Shown: positions 30,262-39,600 of the stretch, in pieces
How positions within the stretch are numbered: the first letter of the stretch is position 1
How the letters are laid out: every line of letters starts with the position of its first letter
Assembly (NCBI RefSeq): GCF_005280655.1
Contig: NZ_CP040058.1
Coordinates: forward strand, 3,465,001 to 3,529,000
DNA: 64,000 bases
DNA from: Anaerostipes rhamnosivorans
Lineage (GTDB): Bacteria > Bacillota > Clostridia > Lachnospirales > Lachnospiraceae
Reading direction: 5' to 3'
Translations under genes and position numbers: made by a program
Notes under the pieces: model-generated
Database searches by the model: none
Told to the model about the DNA's origin: nothing
The model's input: the letters and a program-made list of their open reading frames with translations, nothing else

Positions 30262-30350
30262 CCCGGAGGGTATGAAATACGGTGTGCCCTGTGGGTATAC
30301 CTTATCGTGTACAGCACGTCAACCTGAAGACTATAAAATGCAGAGCCCCT
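30234..30350. repeat. Tandem duplication (61-bp period) of the antitoxin promoter region
   Basis: Two copies beginning GTATACC at 30234 and 30295 share the block ATCGTG-N2-CAGCACGTCAACC and diverge further on. Each copy carries the -35 and -10 at identical internal positions. Confidence 0.8.
30294..30322 (-). promoter_or_regulatory. Antitoxin RNA promoter, copy 2
   Basis: Minus-strand TTGACG (30322-30317), 17-nt spacer, TATACC (30299-30294): same spacing as copy 1, slightly weaker -10. No gene is seen in 30351-30433. Confidence 0.55.
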
Positions 30351-30433
30351 TTTAGTCTTACAGGTCATGATTAGAACCTCTTTAATATCATAATTTTCTC
30401 ATTTTTCATATGTTCTTTTTGGATCGATGATCT

Positions 30434-31633
30434 TTAACTATTTTTTCTGCAAATTAAGACCCCAGCCTGTTTTGTGATCTTCACCTGCCCCTGTTCTCTG
30501 ATCTTCTTTTTGATAAACTCCTTAAATTCTGTTTTTCTGCCATTCAGTCTCTCATTCTGGTTGCCATGGCAGGATAAGATATAGTCCAAAAGCGGCTCTG
30601 CCTCAGTGATGATTAAACTATCCTCATACTCTTTTTTTTCTACAGACGAAAAATATTTTTTCAGGATGCCGCTGCCATTCTCAAGTCCAAATCTATCGTA
30701 TAAACTGACCTCAGAAAGTGTGATCGTTGGATCAAATTCATGGACTAATTCTGTCACTTCCTTCATATGCTGTTTCCCGTAGGTACTGCAGTAGACAATT
30801 CCTTCTTCTCTTAACACCCGTTTTATTTCAGTCAGCGCAAGGTCAAGATCATTTACATAGAATAACACATGATTCGCGACCACCCGGTCAAAACTCTGGT
30901 TTGGATATGGAATCTTGCCGCAGTCAAAACTTTGAAATAAAAGCTCTGGTCCTGTCACGCCATCCAGCTGTTTTTTTGCGTCCAGAAGCATCCCCTCTGA
31001 AATATCCGATAAAACAACCTTTACATGAGAGAGCTCTTGTATCTGTTTATTTTTCCATATCTGTCCGTTTCCGCATCCTATTTCAAGCACTGATTTAACA
31101 TTTTGAAAATCAATCAGAGAAAAAAGCCACGGAAACCACCCCTGGGAATTTACGGAGTACCGGTCATGCAAACTGATGCGGATATCCAGGTTGGTAGAAT
31201 TCTGATACTGCTCCACCAGAACCCTCTCCATACTTGTCATATGGATCAGATTAAGAATCTCGTTCCAGTCCACCTGATTTGTCTCCTCAATGACCTTTGT
31301 TGTTTTCAGAAGCGCTTCCTCCACAGATCTCAGATGCTCTGCTTTTTTGTGGAGCAGATCCGCCTGCATCCGAAGGGAATTGGTAATGTTCAAAGTATCG
31401 TCATTGATGGTCATGTTTTTAATCTCTTCCAGTGAAAATCCAAGGTACTTAAGCGACAAGACTTTCTGAAGCCTCAGAAAATCCTGATCCGTATACATCC
31501 GGTAACCTTTTTCATTTCTGGAGCTGGGCTTTAAGATTCCCTTTTTGTCATAATACCGGATCGTCCGGATCGTTACTTTGGCTTTCTTTGCAAACTCCCC
31601 CGTGGTATAAAAACGCTCCATGAGCTCCTCCAT
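30434..31633 (-). CDS. MerR-type regulator fused to a class I methyltransferase
   Basis: About 399 residues. The N-terminal 70 form a MerR winged helix (FYTTGEFAKKAKVTIRTIRY, then YDKKGILKPS) with a linking helix to about 120. From about residue 175 there is a SAM-dependent methyltransferase: VLEIGCGNGQIWKN (motif I), VVLSDISEGML, and 'FDRVVANHVLFYVNDLDLAL'. Start: the promoter (-10 at 31660-31655) excludes the upstream GTG; either this ATG or one 12 bp downstream, with GGAGGAG before it, is used. Likely a ligand-responsive regulator that also modifies a small molecule; target unknown. Confidence 0.85.
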   Translation of the reverse strand: MEELMERFYTTGEFAKKAKVTIRTIRYYDKKGILKPSSRNEKGYRMYTDQDFLRLQKVLSLKYLGFSLEEIKNMTINDDTLNITNSLRMQADLLHKKAEHLRSVEEALLKTTKVIEETNQVDWNEILNLIHMTSMERVLVEQYQNSTNLDIRISLHDRYSVNSQGWFPWLFSLIDFQNVKSVLEIGCGNGQIWKNKQIQELSHVKVVLSDISEGMLLDAKKQLDGVTGPELLFQSFDCGKIPYPNQSFDRVVANHVLFYVNDLDLALTEIKRVLREEGIVYCSTYGKQHMKEVTELVHEFDPTITLSEVSLYDRFGLENGSGILKKYFSSVEKKEYEDSLIITEAEPLLDYILSCHGNQNERLNGRKTEFKEFIKKKIREQGQVKITKQAGVLICRKNS

Positions 31634-31654
31634 TTCTCTGCCTTTCTTGAGTTC

Positions 31655-31683
31655 ATTATAAGGGATATTAATTTTCTCCACAA
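31655..31683 (-). promoter_or_regulatory. Promoter for the MerR-methyltransferase gene
   Basis: Minus-strand TTGTGG (31683-31678), 17-nt spacer, perfect TATAAT (31660-31655), placing the start of transcription about 15-20 nt before the chosen start codon. Confidence 0.7.
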
Positions 31684-31704
31684 GGCTTTACAAAGAACAG
31701 AAAA

Positions 31705-31740
31705 CCCTCACAGAAACTTTTATTTCAGTATCTGTGAGGG
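31705..31740. terminator. Terminator after the HIT gene
   Basis: Perfect 10-bp stem CCCTCACAGA / TCTGTGAGGG around a 16-nt loop, followed by TTTT on the minus strand and CTTTT on the plus strand. It separates the HIT gene from the MerR gene. Confidence 0.8.
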
Positions 31741-31779
31741 CTTTTACAAAATAGAAAAAAGTCAGCTCCTGAGTTTTGA

Positions 31780-32220
31780 TTATTTTATATTTAGTTCTTT
31801 TTTCAGCTGGTCGATCATTTCCCCATACTGTTCTTCTGTGAGGAATTTGGGTTCATCATTTCCGATAGCAAAGGAACCGCCGAACTCAAATCCCCCTTCA
31901 TATTTTGGAACCAGATGGAAATGCAGGTGGGGCAGCTTGTCCCCATAAGCACCGTAATTGATCTTTGTGCATCCCCAGAGTTTTTTAATGGCCTTCGCCG
32001 CAGCTGCCACGTCATCTATGTAATTATGTCTCTGCTTCGGCTCAAGGTCAAACAGTTCACTTTTATGTTCCGGCACTGCTACCACACAGCGTCCTAAATG
32101 CGCCTGGTCCTTGAACAGATATAAAATACCTTCCTTCATCTGCCCCACTTCGATCATCAGATCCTTTCTTCCCTCATGGTCTGAATCACAATAAAAACAA
32201 CCTTTTTCTTTTACCGCCAT
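31780..32220 (-). CDS. HIT family nucleotide hydrolase/transferase
   Basis: 146 residues with the histidine triad HLHFHL at residues 98-103 (PHLHFHLVPKYEGG) and an N-terminal CFYCD (Cys8, Cys11) that could bind zinc. HIT proteins cleave nucleoside phosphoramidates or dinucleotides through the middle histidine. The start follows AAGGAGAACGTT. It is downstream of the eight-gene cluster on the same strand with a 162-bp AT-rich gap (no clear terminator or promoter), so co-transcription is possible. Confidence 0.9.
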   Translation of the reverse strand: MAVKEKGCFYCDSDHEGRKDLMIEVGQMKEGILYLFKDQAHLGRCVVAVPEHKSELFDLEPKQRHNYIDDVAAAAKAIKKLWGCTKINYGAYGDKLPHLHFHLVPKYEGGFEFGGSFAIGNDEPKFLTEEQYGEMIDQLKKELNIK

Positions 32221-32382
32221 AACGTTCTCCTTTTGATTATAAATTGATAATATTATGGTTATATTATATTACTTATACAAATATAATTCCACCACTTTGT
32301 CATAATTTTATAAAATATATGAAAGCTATATAGCGGTCCTGTCGTTTTCAAGTGCGCAAATGTTCCCTGACATTCAGCGGAT

Positions 32383-33003
32383 TCAGGCCTGTGCTGTCTC
32401 TTTTAAATAGTCCTCAATCATAAACATATTCATTGTGTCTGTCACTTTCTTCCGGTTTGTCTTCCACACAGAGAAGTAAATCTCATCCAGAGTAAACAAA
32501 TCCATTTTGCCCAAAAGCTGAGAGGTGTCGGCTTTCAAGCTAAACGCATATTCCAGTTCTTTTTTCACGGTTCCATCTTCATTTTTCCCTCCAGTGCGGT
32601 AATAAAGAAACGCCTGCTGCACATAGATCCTGATACTCATAGGATCAAAACCACTCTTTGCTTTTTCCGGATCACTCATGCCTTCAACGGTTCCTTTAAG
32701 TTCACTTTCCATTTTGGCCACCTCTGGATCCCCGTCTTTAGCACCCATTAATTTCTTTACCTCATCCACCATCTCTTTCACGGTCATTCCTTCCTGACCT
32801 GCTGAATCTGTCGGCGCTAAAAGCAGCATCATCACGTCTCCGTCTTTTTCAAGAGCTGCCACAAAATGATTCTTTAACAATGTAAATTTCACTCCTGCAT
32901 TGATCCTCACCGGAATCGCAGCACTTGTACCTGTCAGTTCTGTGGAAACCGCCCCATCTGGATTCGGAACAACCTCCGTTTTTGGATCTTTCGTATCTGC
33001 CAT
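32383..33003 (-). CDS. Uncharacterised cluster protein H (206 aa)
   Basis: Last gene of the eight-gene operon. No signal peptide or membrane helix. After an acidic lead (about residues 1-30) there is an alpha/beta region (VRINAGVKFTLLKNHFVAAL), a charged linker, then 'DPMSIRIYVQQAFLYYRTGG' and a C-terminal 'IYFSVWKTNRKKVTDTMNMF' segment. I do not recognise a named domain. The start follows AAAGGAGAAACATT and is 16 bp past the Hint-protein stop. Function unknown; context suggests it belongs to the same complex or pathway. Confidence 0.8.
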   Translation of the reverse strand: MADTKDPKTEVVPNPDGAVSTELTGTSAAIPVRINAGVKFTLLKNHFVAALEKDGDVMMLLLAPTDSAGQEGMTVKEMVDEVKKLMGAKDGDPEVAKMESELKGTVEGMSDPEKAKSGFDPMSIRIYVQQAFLYYRTGGKNEDGTVKKELEYAFSLKADTSQLLGKMDLFTLDEIYFSVWKTNRKKVTDTMNMFMIEDYLKETAQA

Positions 33004-33019
33004 AATGTTTCTCCTTTCC

Positions 33020-34588
33020 TTATGATAAATTTTTAAACTTCTCTAATTCGTCCAGAATATCCTGAGACAGTGCCGGTTCCGGCTTTGTCATACTGTTCTG
33101 CATGGCAAAATCGCCTACATAAAAACCGTTGGCCAGGAACCCTTCTCCCTTCTCAAGTTCCAAAGAATATACCCGGTCATAATAAGGCTCATCATAAATT
33201 TCATCCACCTTACAGTACTTTCCCTCCACGAAAATCTGGTCTGACTCTGAAACCTGTCTTGCCTGTTTCCATCCGTCTTTCGTCATCACCGGATGATCCA
33301 TTGTCATCTTGATAGTCTTTTCTCCTGCCTTGATAAACTTAAGAATATCTTCGTTTCCCGTATAAATATTAACCACCTTTTCGTATGTGCCGTCTGCTGA
33401 GGCAATATAGTCCCCGCTTTTTACATCACATACTGGAATCTTTCCTTTATTCCTGGTCTGTATCCGGGCCGTCTTCTCAAGACACCCCCACAGCAGATGC
33501 ATGCAGGGAATCTCCACAACATTTCCACCCTCATATTTTTTAGGATTCAGCTGGCTGTCTATTTCCAAAGAATAGGTGTTGCCGTCCGTACAGGTAAATT
33601 CGACGTCCAGAGACAGATAAAAATCATCGTTCCCCTCTACTCCGCCCTCTTCAATTGCATTTTTCCAATGCTGAGGAAAGATCAGGACATAACCGCTGGA
33701 GGTCTGCTCATTTACCGTTGGATATTGTAACGGCTTATTCCTCCCTACTCTTTGATTCATGGTTCTGTCATCCCACTGGGATGCCGGTAGCAGCTTAATC
33801 TGTTCAAAATTATTAAACCTGACGATGGAGTGAGCTGCACTGTAGATATAAACCTCACCCTTCACATTAGGATTCGATGCGACCACCATGCCAGACTCCA
33901 GCTCAAACTGCATGGCAATCGGCAGATACACACAGAAATTTCCGTTTATCCTGTCAGGTTCCTCATAAAAATAATCAGCACTGCCGCTCGCATCCCATCT
34001 AAAATAAACAATATTAATCTTAGGTCTCCCATTTTTACTGACTGGATGGAGGATTTTTCCTTTCCCTATGATGTCGATACCCACAGTTTCCACTGCATTC
34101 TGGCGAAGTGATCCTATTTTTATCAAATGCTCCCGCCACTGGGGTATTCTCATCATATAATTGACGTCTGCTCTGATACCTTTGATCTCACTTTGTTCTA
34201 TCCGAATTTCTTCATCAATAATCAGAAAGCTGCACTGCTCCACCGTATAAGAGAACTTCCACGACTTCCCCTGTCCGTTTCGTATGTCCAATTCTGCAAT
34301 CATATACTGGGGATGCCCTGATCTATGGATTCTTCCCTTCACCCTTAATGTTTTTGTTTTAGGCTGATAATAGAGTTTTAATTTTTCATACTCCTCCCAG
34401 CCTCCTGGATTGGCTTCCTGTCTGGATGCACTTTTTAGAATTTTTGTTTTTGCAGCCAGTTTTTGAGCCGCCTCCATATCCTGATATAAGGCAGGAAATT
34501 CCTTCTTAAATTTCTGTTCTCCTCCGAACATGCTTTCAATGATTTCTTTTTCTTTACTGTTAAAAAGCTCTGTCTGTGTTCCCTGCAT
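33020..34588 (-). CDS. Uncharacterised cluster protein G with a C-terminal Hint domain
   Basis: 522 residues. Residues 1 to about 368 are an unrecognised beta-rich region. Residues 369-498 are a Hint (hedgehog/intein) domain: nucleophile Cys369 (GCLEKTARI), 'VKSGDYIASADG', block-B TMDHPV, and ending LANGFYVGDFAMQN. The intein-type final His-Asn is replaced, so splicing is unlikely but N-terminal cleavage may remain possible. A 24-residue tail follows. The start is set by GAGGAGG 8 nt upstream; the longer frame overlaps the preceding stop. In such clusters Hint domains often mark self-cleaving proteins; that role is inferred. Confidence 0.82.
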   Translation of the reverse strand: MQGTQTELFNSKEKEIIESMFGGEQKFKKEFPALYQDMEAAQKLAAKTKILKSASRQEANPGGWEEYEKLKLYYQPKTKTLRVKGRIHRSGHPQYMIAELDIRNGQGKSWKFSYTVEQCSFLIIDEEIRIEQSEIKGIRADVNYMMRIPQWREHLIKIGSLRQNAVETVGIDIIGKGKILHPVSKNGRPKINIVYFRWDASGSADYFYEEPDRINGNFCVYLPIAMQFELESGMVVASNPNVKGEVYIYSAAHSIVRFNNFEQIKLLPASQWDDRTMNQRVGRNKPLQYPTVNEQTSSGYVLIFPQHWKNAIEEGGVEGNDDFYLSLDVEFTCTDGNTYSLEIDSQLNPKKYEGGNVVEIPCMHLLWGCLEKTARIQTRNKGKIPVCDVKSGDYIASADGTYEKVVNIYTGNEDILKFIKAGEKTIKMTMDHPVMTKDGWKQARQVSESDQIFVEGKYCKVDEIYDEPYYDRVYSLELEKGEGFLANGFYVGDFAMQNSMTKPEPALSQDILDELEKFKNLS

Positions 34589-34599
34589 AACATGCCTCC

Positions 34600-35361
34600 T
34601 CACTTGACTTCAAACGGATAAATGTCTGCAAAATCAATCTGCCCTTTGTCTCCTGCGTTGCACCGGATAGAAAGTCTTACAATCTCTTCCCCTGTCCTTG
34701 TAAAAGAGGCATGTCCGGTGGCACTTTTATCAAAAGCTCCCTGATGATCCGATGCCTCAATGATTACATCGTTACCGTCATTATTTACAACTCTCCAGGA
34801 AAGTTCATACTGAGACTCGTTCCCGTTTTGCATCATCACATACTTAAGTCTCTGAAGCTCCAGTACATCTCTTGTTCCGGCTTTCACTGACTTTTCTTTT
34901 TCTTGTATTTCCTGACTTCCGGTTAAAATATGATATCGGTAAACACCATATTGATTACGCAGCACTTTACAGTACTTACTGCCCTCAATCCTTCCAATGC
35001 CGTGATCCATATATCCAAACCCGGTTTTTGTCAGATCAAATGTAAATTCACTTGTTGTTCCCGGCGACACAATTCCAGATGGGGAAACCAAAACTCCATT
35101 TAACTCCTCTCCTCCACTGACGTTTGCTACAATCTCCTTCTGTACACTGTCTCTGTCTTTTACCGCCCTAAGAATCAGCGTCATAGTTTCATAAATATAT
35201 ACTTCCAATTCACCCTTTCCACCGACCTTCCAGTTGTAAGGATAGATCAGGCAAAAGTCACAGTTCGGACAATCCCATTGAAGCTTTAAAAGTTCTCCCG
35301 CTGCCGCCTCATAGGTACCCCCGGCCTCCGTTCCATTGATTTTAAATGACTGAATCTCCAT
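34600..35361 (-). CDS. Uncharacterised cluster protein F (253 aa)
   Basis: No signal peptide or membrane helix. Predominantly beta by appearance, with two Ig-like stretches: 'GELLKLQWDCPNCDFCLIYP' near the N-terminus and a second after about residue 95 (GIVSPGTTSEFTFDLTKTGF), ending ATGHASFTRTGEEIVRLSIR. The start follows AAAGGGGGATGCC. It lies 15 bp after gene E and 11 bp before gene G. The 'LxLxW' openings resemble those in protein E, so the two may be related structural subunits. No function can be assigned. Confidence 0.78.
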   Translation of the reverse strand: MEIQSFKINGTEAGGTYEAAAGELLKLQWDCPNCDFCLIYPYNWKVGGKGELEVYIYETMTLILRAVKDRDSVQKEIVANVSGGEELNGVLVSPSGIVSPGTTSEFTFDLTKTGFGYMDHGIGRIEGSKYCKVLRNQYGVYRYHILTGSQEIQEKEKSVKAGTRDVLELQRLKYVMMQNGNESQYELSWRVVNNDGNDVIIEASDHQGAFDKSATGHASFTRTGEEIVRLSIRCNAGDKGQIDFADIYPFEVK

Positions 35362-35376
35362 GGCATCCCCCTTTCA

Positions 35377-36675
35377 TCAAATGGTGATCGTATAATCTTT
35401 GGCTGTTTCGTCCCGAAACGGCTCCACATACATGGTCACCAGAATATTTTCTCCTGCTCTTGACGGCTCTGTTCCCGTCAGGATCTGCTGCCAGCTCCCC
35501 GTCGTTCCCAGGTTTTCACCTCCTTTAATATCATAAAGCTCATTGCGTTCCCGGTCCTGATAGACAATCCGGACAGACTTGGCCACATTTTCTGTCTGCA
35601 GCTCATAGAGTTCCCAGGATACATCCAGGATCTGAAAGTTTTTATAAAATGTAATGGTTTTCTGAAAATGCACCACATCGGTGCTTTGCTCTTTGGTACC
35701 GTAGTACAGCGCACTTTCCACCGAAGTGTTTTTTCCCTCTGCAGTCAGAACAATAGCCTTTCCCTCTGTATAATTTTTAAGTTCCGCTGACCCGCTGGCA
35801 AATTGAGTTGGGACGTTGTTTATTTTTATATTTTTTCCGCAGTGGACATCCCAGATAAGCTTTTCATCTTTATAGTTGACTGCGAACTTCCCAAGAAACA
35901 GCGGGGTTACCTGAATCGTTGTTTCCCTGCTGTCCTGCTGGTCCCCGTTAAACGCTTTCAGCACATATTTTGCAGACTTTGTAACCATGACCATTTCACT
36001 GGTCTGAGACTTATTGAGTTCCTTTTCTTTTCCGTCAGAGTATAACACCAGCTTTTCCGCATTCTCGGCAAACCAGTTGAGTCTCACCTGTTCTCCTTCC
36101 CATGCGGACCCCGATTCCGGATAAAAATCCAGGATTCGTACAGAATGGTTCTGTTCCTTCACAATCTCCAGGGCACCTTTCCTGGCATCCCCATCGTAAT
36201 CTGTCACAAGAAACTGAACGGTACACGCACCCTCCTTGGCGGTTGTGACCACATTTTCCATATCAAGATCCACAATAATGTGATCTTTCATTTCCCAGAC
36301 CATCGATGGCAGCAGCCTACAGTGATAAAAACTCTCACTGTCCGTCTCGTCGATGTACATATACCATCTGTGAGGTTCTATATCCGCCGATTTTTCTTTT
36401 CTTCTCTTTTTTAAATCCAAATACTTTTCCTTTGAGAGTTTCACTACTGACCAGTCATCTACCTTAAACTCTATTTCATCCAGATTCTGCCGCTCTGCAA
36501 AATCTGTTTCTTCTGATCCGGCAGGAAATATAAGCTCAATTTCCTCAATGTCAGGCTTCTCATCCATATCATAGGTTACCTTCATCTCCAACTGATTTTT
36601 TACAGCAGAAGCCTGGCTGTCAGAAACCGTCAGCTTTTTATCTCCCACATTTTCAAATGTAAAGTTCCCGTCCAA
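35377..36675 (-). CDS. Uncharacterised cluster protein E with Ig-like segments (432 aa)
   Basis: Starts at a TTG (MDGNFTFENVG) preceded by AAGGAGTGACAG. Beta-rich, no signal peptide. From about residue 185 an Ig-like unit is clear (VRILDFYPESGSAWEGEQVR, then LNWFAENAEKLVLYSDG), followed by a second (FLGKFAVNYKDEKLIWDVHC). Such units usually mediate protein-protein contacts. It is 6 bp after the giant gene D. No catalytic motif is visible. Confidence 0.78.
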   Translation of the reverse strand: MDGNFTFENVGDKKLTVSDSQASAVKNQLEMKVTYDMDEKPDIEEIELIFPAGSEETDFAERQNLDEIEFKVDDWSVVKLSKEKYLDLKKRRKEKSADIEPHRWYMYIDETDSESFYHCRLLPSMVWEMKDHIIVDLDMENVVTTAKEGACTVQFLVTDYDGDARKGALEIVKEQNHSVRILDFYPESGSAWEGEQVRLNWFAENAEKLVLYSDGKEKELNKSQTSEMVMVTKSAKYVLKAFNGDQQDSRETTIQVTPLFLGKFAVNYKDEKLIWDVHCGKNIKINNVPTQFASGSAELKNYTEGKAIVLTAEGKNTSVESALYYGTKEQSTDVVHFQKTITFYKNFQILDVSWELYELQTENVAKSVRIVYQDRERNELYDIKGGENLGTTGSWQQILTGTEPSRAGENILVTMYVEPFRDETAKDYTITI

Positions 36676-36681
36676 TCTCTG

Positions 36682-39600
36682 TCACTCCTTTCTTGTTGTG
36701 CCGGCTCCAAGTAAAAGCCAGCCTTCCATGATCTGTTTCCATTCCTCTTCCTGATCTGTCTCCATCCACGGAGGCTTAATATCCCTTTCCGCCTTTTTTT
36801 CTCCAGGTCTCTCGAAGGATAGAAAACTCCATTCCTTTTCCATGGCTTTCGGTAGAAACATTTGAAGCTGGCTTTCTGGGGTTAAAAACGGTCCATAATA
36901 TAACGTAAGAAACATATTTTTCATGGCTTTTTCTGTCCATGTATCTAAAAGCTTCATTTCTTTTACAGGAAGCAGCCCCGTAGTCAAACTAATTTTCCCC
37001 GCCGGATGAAATAAAACAGTAATACTAACTGGCGGCGTTTCTTTTGCCGTTTTCATAGACAGAGTTGTCTTATCATCTATATACGGCACGTCTGCATCTC
37101 TCTTTAATCTCCTCTGACATCTGTGGAATACCCGGTAACCATCTCCGTCTCCATGCACATAAAAACCGACGGTTCCGTCTGTCTGAGACACTTTGTCTCC
37201 GATGCGCAGCGGTACTTCCAGCTGCTGAAACAGGGATTCCTTTTTTTCGCCGCCCGTGTAATACATGGGTTTTGGACCATCCCCTTTCATATCCAATTTT
37301 ATCTGAATCCCCGCCAGGGCCAGAGGCCTGCCCAGATATGCCAAAACCTCCTCCTGTGCAGTGCTCCCTCCTGACCTGCTGGTCCACATGCTCTCATCCA
37401 GAGATTTCAAAAATTCATATAAAGTTTCCGGGTTCTTTTTGCAGGCATCCAGAAGTCCTTTTGTAAAACCCCTCAAGCCTGTCCCCATCTGACGAAGGAG
37501 CACCTCTTCCTTCTTTGTCTCACCGGGAGGATTTCTCAGGGAGACTTTATATCTGCCGCTTTCGTCCATACTGGCAGTATTTTGTATGCTGCAGGCCATG
37601 GTTCCATCGGGATGATAGATATGAAGACAGGACTCCAGAAGGTTGGCCCATATCCATCCATAAACCGGAGACACCTCGTCCTCAATCCCTGACTCCTCCA
37701 TATTCCACCGGCTTTGGACTCTCATAGGTGCTATAATTCTCGGTCTCAATAAAAATCTGGAAGTAAGCAATTCCTTTTTCATGCGGAGACTTTCCGGGAC
37801 AATCACGTCCCCTAAGTCATATTTCAGCACTCTTCCAAAGCTGTCGACCACACGGACCCGGTCGATCTGTGCCAATCCTGCCCGGATGGGATAAAACGCC
37901 TCTTCCGGTTCTCTCTGATTTATGGTTTCCTGGTTTATATCCTCATAGAGATCCAGTCCCGCCGATACACAGGCTGCAATGGCAGTGAGTTCCGGGTCCA
38001 GGTTTTTATTCATCCACGGAGCCACGACCGTGCTGTCCCGCCTTGTAATCAGCTTGTCATGAAAACCCTCCAGGGTCTGGGACAAAATGTTCATTCCGGC
38101 AAGTTTTCCGGCGATATCCTCATACTTTTCATCAGACAGAAACCGCCCAAACATTTTGGATAAGTAATCAGGCCCATAAGGCGATAAAATACTTCTTCCC
38201 ATCACAACTTCAAAAAAATCATGTCCTATCTCCGGACCTGTATAATCATAGTCCAGTTCCCGAAGGCTCCAGTTTTTCATAGAAGTATTTCCCGTCTTTA
38301 TGTCCGGGTCAGGATAATATTTCATACTCCACTCAAGAATCAGCGGATTCCAGGAAGGCTCCCAGACATAATTTCCTATAGGACTCGGCATCCTGCCGCC
38401 TTTTAAATTTTCTTCGCAGGAAAGGCATTTCTCCATCTCCACAACCACATGGGATAATATTCTTGCGTCTTCTTTCTTTCCATAATGGCAAAGCAGAGAA
38501 TGAGCCGTATAGAATCTACACCCTTCAGCAATCAGCATACCTTCCTCCACAAGTTCTTCCAAGACCTGTTCTTTAAACTGTGTGGTCCCGGTCAGAAGCT
38601 CTTTTCCTGAAATCCGAATCTCTTCTTCCTCCGTAACCCCTGGAATCTTCATCTGCGCCTGTCGGATGATCTGTTTTCTGGTCCGTTCCGGAATCTTTCC
38701 ATCTACTTTATAGTTTTCCAGGCGCTTGTAAATGCTGCTCTGATCGGCTCCCTCCAGGAGAAATGTCAGATCTTTCGGCTGCCAATACCTTTCTCCGGCT
38801 GTCTCAAGCAGAGATTCGTCCTTCTTTAACAGACTCTCAAGTCTTCTCGTCATCTCTTGTTCCCGGCCGGCTTCTTTCTGTCTTTCTATCTTTAAAACTT
38901 CGATTTTTTCGATTCTGACAAAGATCCCTTTTTTTGCACTCTCAAGAAAATCACGGCTCATGGCATATTTGCGCCAAAGCAGATAGACTTCCCTGCACTT
39001 TTCCTTTCTTTGCTCCTCATATTCCTGCTGACGTTGTCTACACTCTGAGATCTCCTCCATCAGCACCTGCCGCTCCCGTAAAAATGCATCCTCTTTTGCC
39101 TGGATCTTTACTCCTTTTGGAGAGGACACCGGCCGGAACTGGAACTGTTTGATCTTCTTTTCTCCCTCCAGAGCACCGTCCAGCTTTTCCCATTCAGACA
39201 GAGTGCCAAAAAACAAATGCTCCAGTACCTTTTCCATCTCCGGCTGTTTCAGATAATAACCACAGAGCGCTGCCGCCGCTTCCTCCAGAGAATTTCCCAC
39301 CGCTGCATTTGGCATATTGGTACCGCTCGGTATTCCTGTTTCATATTGGCCATGAATCCCCGTCCATCTGATTTGCGTGACGATCCCATGGCACACCGTA
39401 TGGTCTGCGGGATTCTCATTTTCCAACCATCCGGAGACTATGTAGGTGAGTCTGGCAAAATCCTTTGTGCCTTCTCTGATTTCAATGTCCGAGAGATCGT
39501 CATAACAGCCAAGGACATTCTTACACTCTGGATAATATCCTGTGAAATAAGGTTTCCCTGTACTGACTGCCGACAAATGTGGAAAATGTTCTCCCGGGGA

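Noticed and set aside
32221..32382. AT-rich gap between the cluster and the HIT gene, including the palindrome GCTATATAGC
   Set aside because: No convincing -35/-10 pair or terminator could be fixed.
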